64,000 nucleotides of DNA from positions 397,042 through 461,041 of the forward strand of contig SPPL01000001.1 in the NCBI GenBank assembly GCA_004570955.1, read 5' to 3'. Shown one piece after another: positions 25,362 to 35,100 of this stretch; the stretch's first letter is position 1, and each line of letters opens with the position of its first letter. The translations under genes were made by a program, and so were the position numbers. The notes below the pieces were generated by a model, which was given only the letters and a program-made list of their open reading frames with translations, was not told the origin of the DNA and searched no databases. The DNA comes from Jeotgalicoccus nanhaiensis (GTDB lineage: Bacteria > Bacillota > Bacilli > Staphylococcales > Salinicoccaceae).

Positions 25362-26330
25362 TTAGTATTTAAAATCCTCTGCAGTAACCTCTTCCCCTGC
25401 AGCCAGCATTACTGCGAGTTTCAGTCTCGCTTTTTTACTGTCGTAAGAGCCGCCGTTCACTGCACCGTCTTTTTCAAATTGCGAAATACCACCGGAAAAG
25501 TCATAGGCTACCTTTACATCGCCGTCATCGGAAGCGGAAGTAATAACAACCTTAATTCCCGCATCGACCGCTCTTTTCACTCCTGCAGCAACGAGGTCAT
25601 TTGCATGCCCCCGTCCCATTGTTTCAATAACAAGTCCCTCGACTTTATGGTCAATTGCACAATCGATAAATTTCGCATCAGTACCCAAAGCACATTTAAT
25701 AATATCGACTTCGGGCAATTCTCCTTGAACTTTATATGTACTGTTATGGGCCGGATACTGATAAATTTTTACATCATGGCCATCCACGGTTCCGAGGTAT
25801 CCTGTGCCTCCGCCGCCAAAACCGTCGACGTTCATCGCGTTCACTTTTTTTACAAATCTCGGCATAAATACTTTCGAATTAAATAAGACGCTGACACCGA
25901 TTTTTGCCGCTCCTTCATTTGCTGCCAGTGTAATAGCATCTTGCAGATTGGCATAAGCATCGGTCCCAATCAGCTCCGGTCCGCGCTGTGATCCTGTGAC
26001 GACGACTGCTTTCCCTGACGGTATAACCTGACTTAGAAAATAAGACGTTTCTTCAAGCGTGTCAGTACCGTGTGTAAGTACGATGCCATCCACATCGTCG
26101 TCATTGACCGCTTCCAGTACAGCGTCTTTTATCGTTATCAGATTTTCAAAAGTAATAGCGCTGCTTGAGACTTTAATAATCTCCTCCACACTGATGTGGA
26201 TATCATCGTGCAAATCCAAATTCTCCGCCAGTTCCTCTCCTGTTATCAAACCCGTTTGCTGGAGTCCTGTAACAGGATCGCGTTTACTGGCAATTGTTCC
26301 TCCTGTAGTCAGCAATTTAATATGCGGCAT
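25362..26330 (-). CDS. L-asparaginase
   Basis: Hydrolyses asparagine to aspartate and ammonia. Both catalytic threonine motifs are present, LLTTGGTIASKRDP at the N-terminus and LTHGTDTLEETSYF in the middle, and GSQRGPELIGTDAYANL follows as expected. About 322 residues, no signal peptide, so cytosolic. I choose the ATG at 26328-26330, since AAGGGGA ends 7 bases before it and an earlier ATG is too close. A terminator separates it from the NhaC gene upstream. Context with isoaspartyl dipeptidase suggests an aspartate-releasing module. Confidence 0.93.
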   Translation of the reverse strand: MPHIKLLTTGGTIASKRDPVTGLQQTGLITGEELAENLDLHDDIHISVEEIIKVSSSAITFENLITIKDAVLEAVNDDDVDGIVLTHGTDTLEETSYFLSQVIPSGKAVVVTGSQRGPELIGTDAYANLQDAITLAANEGAAKIGVSVLFNSKVFMPRFVKKVNAMNVDGFGGGGTGYLGTVDGHDVKIYQYPAHNSTYKVQGELPEVDIIKCALGTDAKFIDCAIDHKVEGLVIETMGRGHANDLVAAGVKRAVDAGIKVVITSASDDGDVKVAYDFSGGISQFEKDGAVNGGSYDSKKARLKLAVMLAAGEEVTAEDFKY

Positions 26331-26422
26331 AATCATTCCCCTTTTATGTATGATTTTAATATACAGTATAACAATGACTATGCAGTCTCTCTATAAATAA
26401 TATTTCATCAAGTCGTTTTTCA

Positions 26423-26459
26423 AGAAAATAAGGCATCTCCAAGACTATTGGAGACGCCT
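26423..26459 (-). terminator. Terminator after nhaC
   Basis: AGGCATCTCCAA (26431-26442) pairs with TTGGAGACGCCT (26448-26459) with one mismatch around a 5-base loop. On the minus strand TATTTTCTTG follows. Confidence 0.8.
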
Positions 26460-26469
26460 GTTATTTAAG

Positions 26470-27891
26470 TTAATTAGCTTGCTCTTCCTTCAAATCTTTC
26501 GCAATACCAATTCCTGTATATCCTAAAATAATAGCGAAGATAAATCCAACGTAGCAAAGTATGGCCCAAGGGGCATAACTCAAGGTTGGGATGCCGAGTG
26601 TTCCTGCCATAAATACTCCTGCAGATGACCAGGGGATTAAGGGAACGATAACTGTTCCTGAGTCTTCAAGTGTTCTTGACAGATTTTTTGCAGCAAGATT
26701 TTTCATTTTATAAGTATCTTTGAACATTTCCCCCGGAACGATTATAGACAGATAAGAGTTACCTGTTACTAATGCCATAGTCAAACAGGATAGGACGGTT
26801 GTTAATATTAAATCTCCAGTACGTTTAACGAATTTAAGAAGATATTCTATAATGACTTCCAGGGCACCTGATTTTGTCATAATTCCCGCGAAGGCAAATG
26901 CCGAGAAGGCGATTAAAATAACACTTGTCATCGACTGCATACCGCCCTGATGTACTAAATCGAGTACTTCCGGTATGACAGATGCTGCTTCGAATCCGCT
27001 TTTATTTACCATGCTGACATCAAAGCCGCTAACTGCAGATGCAAATACATCTTTTAAGCTGAATCCTTGTATAATCATTCCTAAAACTCCTGCAAGTATT
27101 GAGGAAAAGATAATAACAGGCAGTGTAGGATATTTCCTCAATGCTCCGAATAATATAAGAGCAGGCGGCAATAATAACAGTATATTCCAGCTGAACATAG
27201 TATTTAAAGTTGTCAGCATAGTAGTCATCGTTTCTGGCGCTGTAACTTCTTTGTCAGCAATACTTAATCCTGCGATTAAATAAATAACCATCGATACAAT
27301 AGCTGCCGGAACCGTCGTCCACATCATATGTTTAATGTGTTCATACAATTCACTTCCAGCAGCAATCGGCGCAAGATTTGTTGTGTCGGATAAAGGAGAT
27401 AATTTATCTCCAAAATATGCACCTGCAACTATCGCCCCGGCAGTAGCCGGAAGATTGGCTTCGAGGCCTGTCGCAATTCCCATCAAAGCGACACCAACTG
27501 TTCCGACTGACCCCCATGATGTTCCCGTGACTATAGATATAATGGCAGAAACGACAAAGGCAATTAAAACTATGAATGTTGGATTAATCAGTTCCAGCCC
27601 ATAGTATATTAACATTGGAATAGTGCCGGATATCATCCAGGTACCAATTAAAATCCCGATGGATATGAGGATCAGAATGGCAGGCATAGCCAGGCTCACT
27701 TTTTCCTGTATTCCTTTCATCATATCTTCCCATGAAAATCCAAGACGAAGAGCAATAAATCCTGCATATACGGAAGAAAGTATAAGCAGCGGTTCAGGGT
27801 TTAATCCGAATACTCCAAAACCGATTGCCAGCAGCAGCAGCATTACAGCAATAGGTGAAAATGCTTCAAATAAATTTGGTTTTCTTTTCAT
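26470..27891 (-). CDS. nhaC: NhaC-family Na+/H+ antiporter
   Basis: Polytopic transporter of 473 residues with about 11-12 membrane segments. Typical NhaC motifs are VTGTSWGSVGTVGVALMG, GAYFGDKLSPLSDTTNLAP and VTGNSYLSIIVPGEMF. It lies 14 bp downstream of the isoaspartyl dipeptidase gene and is followed by a terminator, so the two form a unit. Several NhaC relatives exchange organic acids (malate/lactate), so transport of aspartate or another product of the neighbouring enzymes is a reasonable alternative. Confidence 0.88.
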   Translation of the reverse strand: MKRKPNLFEAFSPIAVMLLLLAIGFGVFGLNPEPLLILSSVYAGFIALRLGFSWEDMMKGIQEKVSLAMPAILILISIGILIGTWMISGTIPMLIYYGLELINPTFIVLIAFVVSAIISIVTGTSWGSVGTVGVALMGIATGLEANLPATAGAIVAGAYFGDKLSPLSDTTNLAPIAAGSELYEHIKHMMWTTVPAAIVSMVIYLIAGLSIADKEVTAPETMTTMLTTLNTMFSWNILLLLPPALILFGALRKYPTLPVIIFSSILAGVLGMIIQGFSLKDVFASAVSGFDVSMVNKSGFEAASVIPEVLDLVHQGGMQSMTSVILIAFSAFAFAGIMTKSGALEVIIEYLLKFVKRTGDLILTTVLSCLTMALVTGNSYLSIIVPGEMFKDTYKMKNLAAKNLSRTLEDSGTVIVPLIPWSSAGVFMAGTLGIPTLSYAPWAILCYVGFIFAIILGYTGIGIAKDLKEEQAN

Positions 27892-27905
27892 ATATGTGCG
27901 CTCCC

Positions 27906-29054
27906 TTATTCAAAAGTCCCTTTTACGAGTAAATTGCCGCTCTCAATCATATGCTTTCCTTTCGCAAATACATGTTCAATTTCGAAGGTATCTTTCGACA
28001 GCACTAATAAGTCAGCGTCACTTCCTACTTGAATCACACCTTTGCCTTCGAGTTTCAGGGCTTCTGCAGTATTGGCTGTCACTAGTCTTAGAGCTTCTTC
28101 CAAAGATAATTCTCCCGCTCTAATCGTTTCAATAACCTGATTAAATAGGCTGCGCGTACTGGCGACTCCGAAGCCGATCAGTTTTCCTTCTTCATTAAAT
28201 TTAGGCAGACTGCCGTTGCCATCCGAAGATATAGTCAGCTTACTTAAATCACCCTGATTCTTTTTATAATAGGAGATCCATTCGTAAGTCGTATCATCAG
28301 CGGTAATATCGACAAAGGCGCCTCTTGCTGCCAGTTTGATGGCATCATCAAATAATTCCCTGCTTCTAGTTATATGAGTCACATGGAGATTCGATGCGGG
28401 CAGTTCGTATTCATCCAGCAGCTGGTGAAGTATTGATAAATAACCTTTGCCGGGACCTGTATGGAAGTGGGTAATTCCCGCCTTGCCGCTTAACATACCA
28501 CCCACTCTGGTTTGACCGACAATTTTTGCAAGTTCATGCACACTTGGCTGGCCGGATCTCGAATCAGATATTGCAATTTCAGCAGTGCCGATTACTTTGT
28601 CGATTAAAATTGCGTCATCTTTTACATTGTCAGTAAAAGTCAGTGTCGGCACATCATAATTACCAGTATAAATATATGTAGAAATCCCTTCGATTTCCAA
28701 ACCACGAGCTTTAGCAAGGAGAGAAGTTAAATGCCGCGTAGTCCCGTCTGTTCCGATTAAGCCGGCCGCTGAAGTAATACCCGACTGAATTAAATCACTG
28801 ATTTGAATTTCCGGTGTGCGGGTCGCAAATCCACCCTCACCCCCGCCTCCAAGAAAATGTACATGAGGATCGATAAAACCCGGTGTGACAAGAGCACCTT
28901 CGGCATCAATGATTTTATAATCAATCCCGAGGCTGGATACTGCGTCTTCATCGACATCTCCAATTTTTGAAATTTTACCGTTAATCACTAAGACTGACTG
29001 CTTGCCGATAAAATCCGGAGCATAAAGCTCTGCATTTTTAATTAAAGTAATCAT
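27906..29054 (-). CDS. iadA: Isoaspartyl (beta-aspartyl) dipeptidase
   Basis: Binuclear zinc amidohydrolase that cleaves isoaspartyl dipeptides from damaged proteins. Motifs: metal HxH in DPHVHFLGGGGEGGFATRTP, with the substrate-binding GGGGE glutamate, ITHFHTGPGKG, NLHVTHITRS, and ISSDGNGSLP containing the catalytic aspartate. 382 residues, full length. The unit iadA-nhaC, with asparaginase after a terminator, points to use of asparagine-derived and isoaspartyl compounds. Confidence 0.93.
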   Translation of the reverse strand: MITLIKNAELYAPDFIGKQSVLVINGKISKIGDVDEDAVSSLGIDYKIIDAEGALVTPGFIDPHVHFLGGGGEGGFATRTPEIQISDLIQSGITSAAGLIGTDGTTRHLTSLLAKARGLEIEGISTYIYTGNYDVPTLTFTDNVKDDAILIDKVIGTAEIAISDSRSGQPSVHELAKIVGQTRVGGMLSGKAGITHFHTGPGKGYLSILHQLLDEYELPASNLHVTHITRSRELFDDAIKLAARGAFVDITADDTTYEWISYYKKNQGDLSKLTISSDGNGSLPKFNEEGKLIGFGVASTRSLFNQVIETIRAGELSLEEALRLVTANTAEALKLEGKGVIQVGSDADLLVLSKDTFEIEHVFAKGKHMIESGNLLVKGTFE

Positions 29055-29140
29055 AAAACCATCCTTTTTAGTATGAATAATTAGAAAATTTTAAAAACAT
29101 AGTCCTATACTAAATCTGTAATTGTAGATAGTCAACAAAA

Positions 29141-29179
29141 TATAAAAAGTTCCTGTTTGGTGAAAACCAACAGGAACTT
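29141..29179 (-). terminator. Terminator of the LysR - MFS unit
   Basis: AAGTTCCTGTTTGGT (29147-29161) and ACCAACAGGAACTT (29166-29179) form a long stem with one bulge; on the minus strand TTTTATATTTT follows. It ends transcription of the Fsr-type pump gene. Confidence 0.85.
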
Positions 29180-29246
29180 CTTGAATTACTTATTTATGCA
29201 GAATGGCATTTCTTCTTATAGATTCAAAGTCCGGCCTCTTACATTT

Positions 29247-30425
29247 TTAATAAGAAGCACTTAGTTTTAACTGCTTATGCATCCGTGACAGCATCAGAGT
29301 AAATATTAAAGCGATGACCGCAATAACAAAGATAATCGTCATGACTGTCGATACACCGTATATATCTGCGATTTTACCTAAAACCGGTGCAAAGACTCCT
29401 CCTGCGCTGACCGATAAACCGAGAGTGACACCTGATGCCAGACCGACTCTGTTCGGCAGATACTGCTGCCCCAGCACAACGAGTGAACTGTACGGCATAA
29501 AAATTAGAAATCCTGCTGCGATTATCATCAGTGCCGAGAGTGCGAACGATTCTGTAACCGAAAGGATGAACAGAACCGGCACAACTGCTATAAAGCTGTA
29601 GCGGATTACTTTTAAGTAACCTAAACTGTCTGCGATTCTGCCTCCAAAGAGTGTACCCGCTGATGTCGAGATCAGGAAGATACTTAAGAGTATATTCCCC
29701 GATTCATTGGACTGAAGAATAATCGTAATCCAGAACAGCGGAATAAAGGTATTCAAACTTATAAAGACAATGGATCGCATAATCAGCACAACGCTTAGAA
29801 GCGAGAATGGTTTCCACTGGTCTTTCGGAAGTTCCTGAGCTGTGGCTGCAGAAGAAACGGGTGCTTTTTGTCCCGCCGGTTCACTGGTGACTTTCCAAAT
29901 AATCAAACTCATAATCAGCGACGGGATAATTAAAATTATCAAACCCTGCAAGTCCCACAGCATGAGCGTGACAGTAGCGACAATTGGTCCGAGGGCAAAG
30001 CCCAAAGTCCCGCCCAAAGAAAATATGCTCATATCCGATGCTTTGTTTTTCCCCGCATTCAAAGTCACGGTCTTTGCTGCTTCCGGATGAAACAGTGCTG
30101 TTCCAAGCCCGCTGACCATAATGGCAGCAAAAATGGCCCAGTAGTTATCTAAAAAACCAATAACCGCAAGCCCTGAGCTGCCGAGGATTAAGCCTAAAGG
30201 CACCATCCATTTTTTAGATATAATATCTGAATATATACCGATAAAAGGCTGAGAGACTGATGAGACGATATTTGCTGCAAATATGAGGGCTGCTGCCGCT
30301 GTATATGTAAAATCATAAGCAAAAATTAAAAAAGGCAGCAGGGCCGGCAGAATGCCTGAATTCATATCACAAAATAAGTGACCTGCTGCCATAGAGTATG
30401 TTTTTCTATTGGCTGATTTAAACAC
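29247..30425 (-). CDS. MFS transporter, fosmidomycin-resistance (Fsr) type
   Basis: Twelve-segment major facilitator of 392 residues. The segment GLGTALFHPEAAKTVTLNAG is the family signature of Fsr-like efflux pumps, and GHLFCDMNSGILPALLPFL is the matching first helix. It lies 21 bp after a small unknown gene and a little further downstream of a LysR regulator on the same strand, so it may be controlled by that regulator. The real substrate is unknown. Confidence 0.86.
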   Translation of the reverse strand: MFKSANRKTYSMAAGHLFCDMNSGILPALLPFLIFAYDFTYTAAAALIFAANIVSSVSQPFIGIYSDIISKKWMVPLGLILGSSGLAVIGFLDNYWAIFAAIMVSGLGTALFHPEAAKTVTLNAGKNKASDMSIFSLGGTLGFALGPIVATVTLMLWDLQGLIILIIPSLIMSLIIWKVTSEPAGQKAPVSSAATAQELPKDQWKPFSLLSVVLIMRSIVFISLNTFIPLFWITIILQSNESGNILLSIFLISTSAGTLFGGRIADSLGYLKVIRYSFIAVVPVLFILSVTESFALSALMIIAAGFLIFMPYSSLVVLGQQYLPNRVGLASGVTLGLSVSAGGVFAPVLGKIADIYGVSTVMTIIFVIAVIALIFTLMLSRMHKQLKLSASY

Positions 30426-30446
30426 TGTATCCCCTTCGTTTCTTCT

Positions 30447-30656
30447 TTATTTTCGGTATTTCTCCAGATGCCTGAGCGTTTTTTCATACTCCTGTTTTTG
30501 ACATACAGACAGATTACCTTCTTCCAGCCTGTCTTTAGCTGCTTGTATATTTCTCTCGAGCTTTTCCTGACTGAGACTATCCATATACTCTTTTTCTTTT
30601 CTTCCGGTCAGCCTGGAAATTATTCCGGCTAAAACATTTATATTTTTCTGCTTCAT
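30447..30656 (-). CDS. Small basic helical protein (69 aa)
   Basis: Not recognised. Strongly charged and helical: starts MKQKNINVLAGIISRLTGRK and continues as a likely coiled coil (SQEKLERNIQAAKDRLEEGN). GGGGTGG lies a few bases before the ATG. It sits between the LysR gene (18 bp) and the MFS gene (21 bp), all on one strand, so it is probably a real gene of that unit. Confidence 0.6.
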   Translation of the reverse strand: MKQKNINVLAGIISRLTGRKEKEYMDSLSQEKLERNIQAAKDRLEEGNLSVCQKQEYEKTLRHLEKYRK

Positions 30657-30674
30657 AAAACCACCCCGCTTATA

Positions 30675-31577
30675 TTATATCAGTCCGATATCTCCCTTAT
30701 CGATGTTTGCAGCCAGCACATCAATAAAATTCTGAGCTGCTTTAGACAGACGATGATCCTTCAGCCAGATTAAACCGATATCACCCGATAGCTGTTCGGA
30801 ATCTGCGATTTTGTGAATATGCACAGGATATTCCTTGTAAAGATGAAGGAGGGATTCCGGCACAATGGATATCCCAAAATCAGTGGACACGAGCTCCATC
30901 ATCAGCTTCAGATCGGAAAACTCCGCAATAATTTCCGGCTGTATTTTAGCTTTGGAAAATGCTTCATGGATTGAATAATACACACCCAGTCCTTCGATAC
31001 TCGGCAGGACGAGCGGATAGCGGCTTACTTCCTCGAGTGTCGCATCTCCTGTAAACAGTTTTTTCTCTTTGGAAGTGATGACGTAAAACGGTTCACTGTG
31101 CAGATGCTGCAGTGTAAATTCATCTATTTCAAGCGGCAGACGGACGATTGCCATTTCTATTTCCCGCTGCTTCAAAAGATAGCAGAGCAGGGACGATTCA
31201 TTCTGCTGTATTTTATATTTTATTTTTGGATACATGCTTCTATACTGATGAAACACCTCATTTAAATTGCCTAAGGAAAAAGTATTAATACCAACTGCAA
31301 GCCTGCCGTCTATTCCTCCACCGACATCTGCAACTTCATTTTTAGCCTCTTCCATCATCTGTGTAATTTGAAGTGCGTATTTATACAAAGTTTTACCCGC
31401 TTCGGTCAGCTCTAAAAATTTGCCGCTCCGTTCAAACAGTTGTTCACCGAGCGATGCTTCCATATTTTTCAGCTGCTGGCTGAGCGGCGGCTGCGACATA
31501 TAAAGCTTCTTCGCTGCTGCTGATATCTGTTTCTCTTCTGCGATAACGATAAAATACCGTAATTGCCGAATGTCCAT
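30675..31577 (-). CDS. LysR-family transcriptional regulator
   Basis: 300 residues. The N-terminal winged helix-turn-helix is unmistakable: MDIRQLRYFIVIAEEKQISA, AAKKLYMSQPPLSQQLKNME and LGEQLFERSGKFLELTEAG. A periplasmic-binding-protein-like effector domain follows from about residue 90. It is divergent from the CynX-type permease gene (124 bp between them) and upstream of the Fsr-type pump, so either transporter could be its target. Confidence 0.95.
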   Translation of the reverse strand: MDIRQLRYFIVIAEEKQISAAAKKLYMSQPPLSQQLKNMEASLGEQLFERSGKFLELTEAGKTLYKYALQITQMMEEAKNEVADVGGGIDGRLAVGINTFSLGNLNEVFHQYRSMYPKIKYKIQQNESSLLCYLLKQREIEMAIVRLPLEIDEFTLQHLHSEPFYVITSKEKKLFTGDATLEEVSRYPLVLPSIEGLGVYYSIHEAFSKAKIQPEIIAEFSDLKLMMELVSTDFGISIVPESLLHLYKEYPVHIHKIADSEQLSGDIGLIWLKDHRLSKAAQNFIDVLAANIDKGDIGLI

Positions 31578-31701
31578 AAATTCACCTCAAGTATATGAAA
31601 AAAGTTATTTTAAGTAATTTAATTAATATTTTATGTATATCATGTCTAATGGTATCATAAGTATTACTATATGAATAATATGAAATTCGGGAGGATAAGA
31701 A

Positions 31702-32925
31702 TTGGGTAAAATTTATAATAGAAATACTTTTCTGCTGCTTTTTGTCATTGCTGCCATTTCACTAAACCTCCGTCTCGGCATTACATCAGTCGGTCCTTTA
31801 ATGGGTACGATTCGCACTTCCTTGTCACTGTCCAATGCACAAGCCAGTCTTCTTACTACTGTTCCCGTTCTTTGTATGGGAATTTTTGCGTCACTAGCCA
31901 CTGTACTGAATAAAAAATACGGTTCTAAATTTACTTTGATACTTATGCTGGCAGTGCTCGGTCTTGCTACTGCGGTCCGCGGATTTCTGCCGGGCTTCTC
32001 AACACTCTTAATTACTGCCTTTTTAATCGGTCTTGCTATTGCAGTACTCGGGCCGACTATGTCTGCCGTTATTAAGAAATATTTCCCGGGGCACGCGGCG
32101 ATTGCAATTGGTATTTCAACTTTCTTTATGAGTATGGGATCCGCTGCCAGTGCAGCTCTTACAGGCATTTTCTTTGAAGTTTCAGACTCTTACATGTTTG
32201 CCCTCGCGATCTGGGCAGTGTTTGGTTTATTCGGAGTACTGGTTGTTGCCTTTGTCTTGAAAACAGGCGCCAACAGCAAACTGCCTAAACAAAATATTTC
32301 TGAAGTGAAGTACAACTTCCCTTCTCCTTGGAAACAGTTTACACCGTATCTGTTCATGCTGTTCTACGCACTGCAGGCGGCTCTCTATTTCTCAACGATT
32401 ACATGGCTTGTTCCGATGTCAGTGGAAAACGGTATGACGATGATTCAGGGCGGTATGCTCTTAAGTGCAGTGATGTCTGTACAGGTTATCTTCAACCTGC
32501 TGCTGCCGATAATGATGGAGAAATATCCGGCACGCAGAAACTGGATTTACTTCATTCTCGTATCAGGAACTATCGCAACCCTCTTGTTCTGGACCGGAGA
32601 CCACACCTTGATGTGGATCGGCGCCTTTATGATGGGTATTCCGCTTGGCGGATTGTACTCTGCAGCACTGATGCTGCCGCTCGATGAAACTGTAACAGCA
32701 GACGGAGCTAACTCATGGACGGCTATGATGCAGACCGGGGGCTGTATTCTCGGCGGCCTGTTCCCGTTTGTAATCGGCTTTATATACGATGGAACACAGA
32801 ACCATAATTATACGATGTCAATACTGCTGGCAATCTATGCCTCTGCCTTTATCCTGATTACAATCATCGGCAATAAAAAAGAGAAAAATTATGATGACTA
32901 TATAGTAAAACCTTCTGACAATTAA
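31702..32925 (+). CDS. CynX/NimT-family MFS permease (TTG start)
   Basis: Twelve-segment permease of 407 residues related to cyanate permease CynX and the nitroimidazole transporter NimT. Signature stretches are LLFVIAAISLNLRLGITSVG, VGPLMGTIRTSLSLS and AVLGPTMSAVIKKYFPGH. Translation most likely starts at TTG 31702-31704, because CGGGAGG is 8 bases before it and no ATG is suitably placed. Divergent from the LysR gene, its probable regulator. Substrate unknown. Confidence 0.85.
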   Translation: MGKIYNRNTFLLLFVIAAISLNLRLGITSVGPLMGTIRTSLSLSNAQASLLTTVPVLCMGIFASLATVLNKKYGSKFTLILMLAVLGLATAVRGFLPGFSTLLITAFLIGLAIAVLGPTMSAVIKKYFPGHAAIAIGISTFFMSMGSAASAALTGIFFEVSDSYMFALAIWAVFGLFGVLVVAFVLKTGANSKLPKQNISEVKYNFPSPWKQFTPYLFMLFYALQAALYFSTITWLVPMSVENGMTMIQGGMLLSAVMSVQVIFNLLLPIMMEKYPARRNWIYFILVSGTIATLLFWTGDHTLMWIGAFMMGIPLGGLYSAALMLPLDETVTADGANSWTAMMQTGGCILGGLFPFVIGFIYDGTQNHNYTMSILLAIYASAFILITIIGNKKEKNYDDYIVKPSDN

Positions 32926-32942
32926 GTCAGAAGGTTTTTTTA
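32909..32942 (+). terminator. Terminator overlapping the CynX-type gene stop
   Basis: AACCTTCTGAC (32909-32919) and GTCAGAAGGTT (32926-32936) form a perfect 11-bp stem whose loop contains the stop codon; a T run follows. Confidence 0.88.
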
Positions 32943-32943
32943 G

Positions 32944-33819
32944 TTACTGCATTTTTACTTTTCTTACGGGCATCCAAATTTCACTGTAGGCGTAATCTTC
33001 TCTTTCAGCATCCATAATTGTAAATGAAAAACCTGGTGCTTCAACTAATTCATAATTTGATGAGGGCAGCCATTCTGAATACGTGCGGGCCGTCGTCTGC
33101 TGCATTGTTTCCGGGAATGGACCTTCATTGGGAAATACTGCCCAAGTGTGTGCATCTACACTAACCGTATCGAGCACTGGACTGATATTCTCTTTAGTCG
33201 TCAGCACACCAATCATGTGCGTTAAACTCCCCTCGTCTTTCAAAAATTTCTCATCTGCATCATACGATGCATTAATAATCTGCTCAGGCTCAAGGTTCTG
33301 CAGTCTGTGCATTTCTTCTCTCTCTTCTGCAGTAATACTTTTAGCAAGTTCCATAATCTCATTGTTAACCCCTTCAAACTGCATCGGTACTCTTCTGCTC
33401 ACTCCGGCAATCGTAAATGCAGGCATTTCTTTTATACGTACTTCCATATTTTCTCCTCCTCTGACATCGATATAAAATGAAAGTTTAGGGTAGGTTAGGT
33501 GAATCTTTGTCTTCTTAATTTCAGACGGCAAATAGCCGCTCCATGTTTTGAAAGCTCTGGTGAAGCCGTCCACTGATTGATAGCCGTATTTAAAAGCAGT
33601 ATCTGTAACACTGCAGCCATTCACCAAATCCTGATTTGCCACAGCTAATTTCCTGTTTTTAATATATTCACTGAGCGGTATGCCGCTGATATACTGAAAC
33701 ACTTTTCTGAAGTGATAGTCAGATTCCCCTGTATATGCTGCGACATCTTCTAATTTAATATCATTGGCAAGGTTATCTTCAATAAAATTAATAACATCAT
33801 TTAAAGTTTTAATCATCAT
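32944..33819 (-). CDS. AraC-family regulator with GyrI-like effector domain
   Basis: About 291 residues. The N-terminal 105 residues carry two helix-turn-helix units typical of AraC (ESDYHFRKVFQYISGIPLSEY and YQSVDGFTRAFKTWSGYLPSE). The C-terminal part (MEVRIKEMPAFTIAGVSRRV to SEIWMPVRKVKM) is a GyrI-like small-molecule-binding domain, as in Rob, BmrR-like and YdeE-type proteins. I place the start at ATG 33817-33819, 8 bases after AAAGGA. It is the neighbour of a CynX-type permease and divergent from a short-chain dehydrogenase; a drug-sensing role is likely but unproven. Confidence 0.9.
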   Translation of the reverse strand: MMIKTLNDVINFIEDNLANDIKLEDVAAYTGESDYHFRKVFQYISGIPLSEYIKNRKLAVANQDLVNGCSVTDTAFKYGYQSVDGFTRAFKTWSGYLPSEIKKTKIHLTYPKLSFYIDVRGGENMEVRIKEMPAFTIAGVSRRVPMQFEGVNNEIMELAKSITAEEREEMHRLQNLEPEQIINASYDADEKFLKDEGSLTHMIGVLTTKENISPVLDTVSVDAHTWAVFPNEGPFPETMQQTTARTYSEWLPSSNYELVEAPGFSFTIMDAEREDYAYSEIWMPVRKVKMQ

Positions 33820-33992
33820 TTCCACCGTCCTTTCAAATTACATACTACAGAGTTGCCAAAAAATTCTCTCGATATTTTCATAGTGAATTATATCGGTCAG
33901 CATTATATGATTATTAATTTTTATATAAGTGTGTTTATATTTATTGTAAGGGTATTGAGTTATTACTTAAACTTACAGCAGAGGGTGATTAA

Positions 33993-34832
33993 ATGAGCGA
34001 AAATATAATGGTAATTACAGGATCAACATCAGGCATCGGGAGAGCGACTGCCTTGGAATTAGCTGATCAATTCGACCGAATCGTTCTTCTTGTCCGTAAT
34101 TTAAATAAAGGAGAAGTATTAAAACAGGAAATAGAAACAAAATCACCTGTTCAGATAGATGTAATTCACTGCGATTTGAGTGAGCTGTCATCAATAGAAG
34201 CTGCAGCAAATAAAATGAAAGAAAAGTACGATTCAATAGATTGTTTAATTTTAAATGCGGGCGTAGTTTCTTTAACGAAGCAGGAAACGAAAGATGGTTT
34301 TGAAATGATGATGGGGACAAATTATATCGGTCATTTTTATTTGACACACCTGCTGCTGCCGCTTGTCCTTGACAGCGAAACAAAACAGATTGTTGTCGTT
34401 TCATCGAATGGATATAAATTCGCACCGCTAAAGGCACCCTACTTTAAACGAAGAAAATTTAACCCCGTGACGAACTACGGCCAGTCGAAACTGGGCACTT
34501 TGTACCTGATGCAAACCCTGTACGATTCGTATCATGAAGAGGGACTGAAAACGACAGCTGTACATCCAGGGGCAGTATCGACTAACTTAGGAAAAACACC
34601 GAAAAATGAACGATTCGGCAACCTGGTCTACAAAGTACTGACACCGTTTTTCCTTACTGCGGAAGAAGGTAGTTTTTCGACAGTAATGGCTGTGCAGTTC
34701 CCTGAAAAATACAACGGTAAATATATGCATAATGGTAAAATTCTTAAAGTGCAAAAACACGGGAATGACATAGATGCAAGAACATCTCTTATTACAGCGA
34801 CATTAGATGTGCTGAACCTGACTCACCTTTAA
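33993..34832 (+). CDS. SDR-family oxidoreductase (retinol-dehydrogenase-like)
   Basis: Short-chain dehydrogenase of 279 residues using NAD(P). Cofactor motif TGSTSGIGRAT, structural NAG in LILNAGVVS, catalytic serine in VVVSSNGYKF, and YGQSK providing the Tyr and Lys. The segment AVHPGAVSTNLG is typical of the retinol-dehydrogenase-like branch. GAGGGTG precedes the ATG. It is divergent from the AraC/GyrI-like regulator gene. Confidence 0.9.
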   Translation: MSENIMVITGSTSGIGRATALELADQFDRIVLLVRNLNKGEVLKQEIETKSPVQIDVIHCDLSELSSIEAAANKMKEKYDSIDCLILNAGVVSLTKQETKDGFEMMMGTNYIGHFYLTHLLLPLVLDSETKQIVVVSSNGYKFAPLKAPYFKRRKFNPVTNYGQSKLGTLYLMQTLYDSYHEEGLKTTAVHPGAVSTNLGKTPKNERFGNLVYKVLTPFFLTAEEGSFSTVMAVQFPEKYNGKYMHNGKILKVQKHGNDIDARTSLITATLDVLNLTHL

Positions 34833-34890
34833 AATACTGGAGAAGGTGCAGACAAAGATACCTGTACCTTCTTCATGCTGTTAGGTACTT

Positions 34891-35100
34891 TTACTTATCT
34901 TTCTTCTTACTTTTTGGTTTCATATAAATCGTCGTCAGAAGGCCAATCCCAAGCCCGCTAAGAATTGAATAGCCAATAATCTCCATCATACTTTCACGTG
35001 CCGGTACTATATCCATAAGAAAGTAGATAAATAAACAGAAAACAATAAATAATTTTATCATCTCAGGTGTCTTATATAGTGTTTCATGAATTTTTTTCAT
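34891..35100 (-). CDS. Small membrane protein (69 aa)
   Basis: Not recognised. Two hydrophobic segments (IKLFIVFCLFIYFLMDIV and IIGYSILSGLGIGLLTTIYM) and a very basic tail KPKSKKKDK, expected in the cytoplasm. AAGGAG lies upstream but about 15 bases from the ATG, so the exact start is unsure. Single gene on the edge of the AT-rich accessory stretch. Confidence 0.55.
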   Translation of the reverse strand: MKKIHETLYKTPEMIKLFIVFCLFIYFLMDIVPARESMMEIIGYSILSGLGIGLLTTIYMKPKSKKKDK

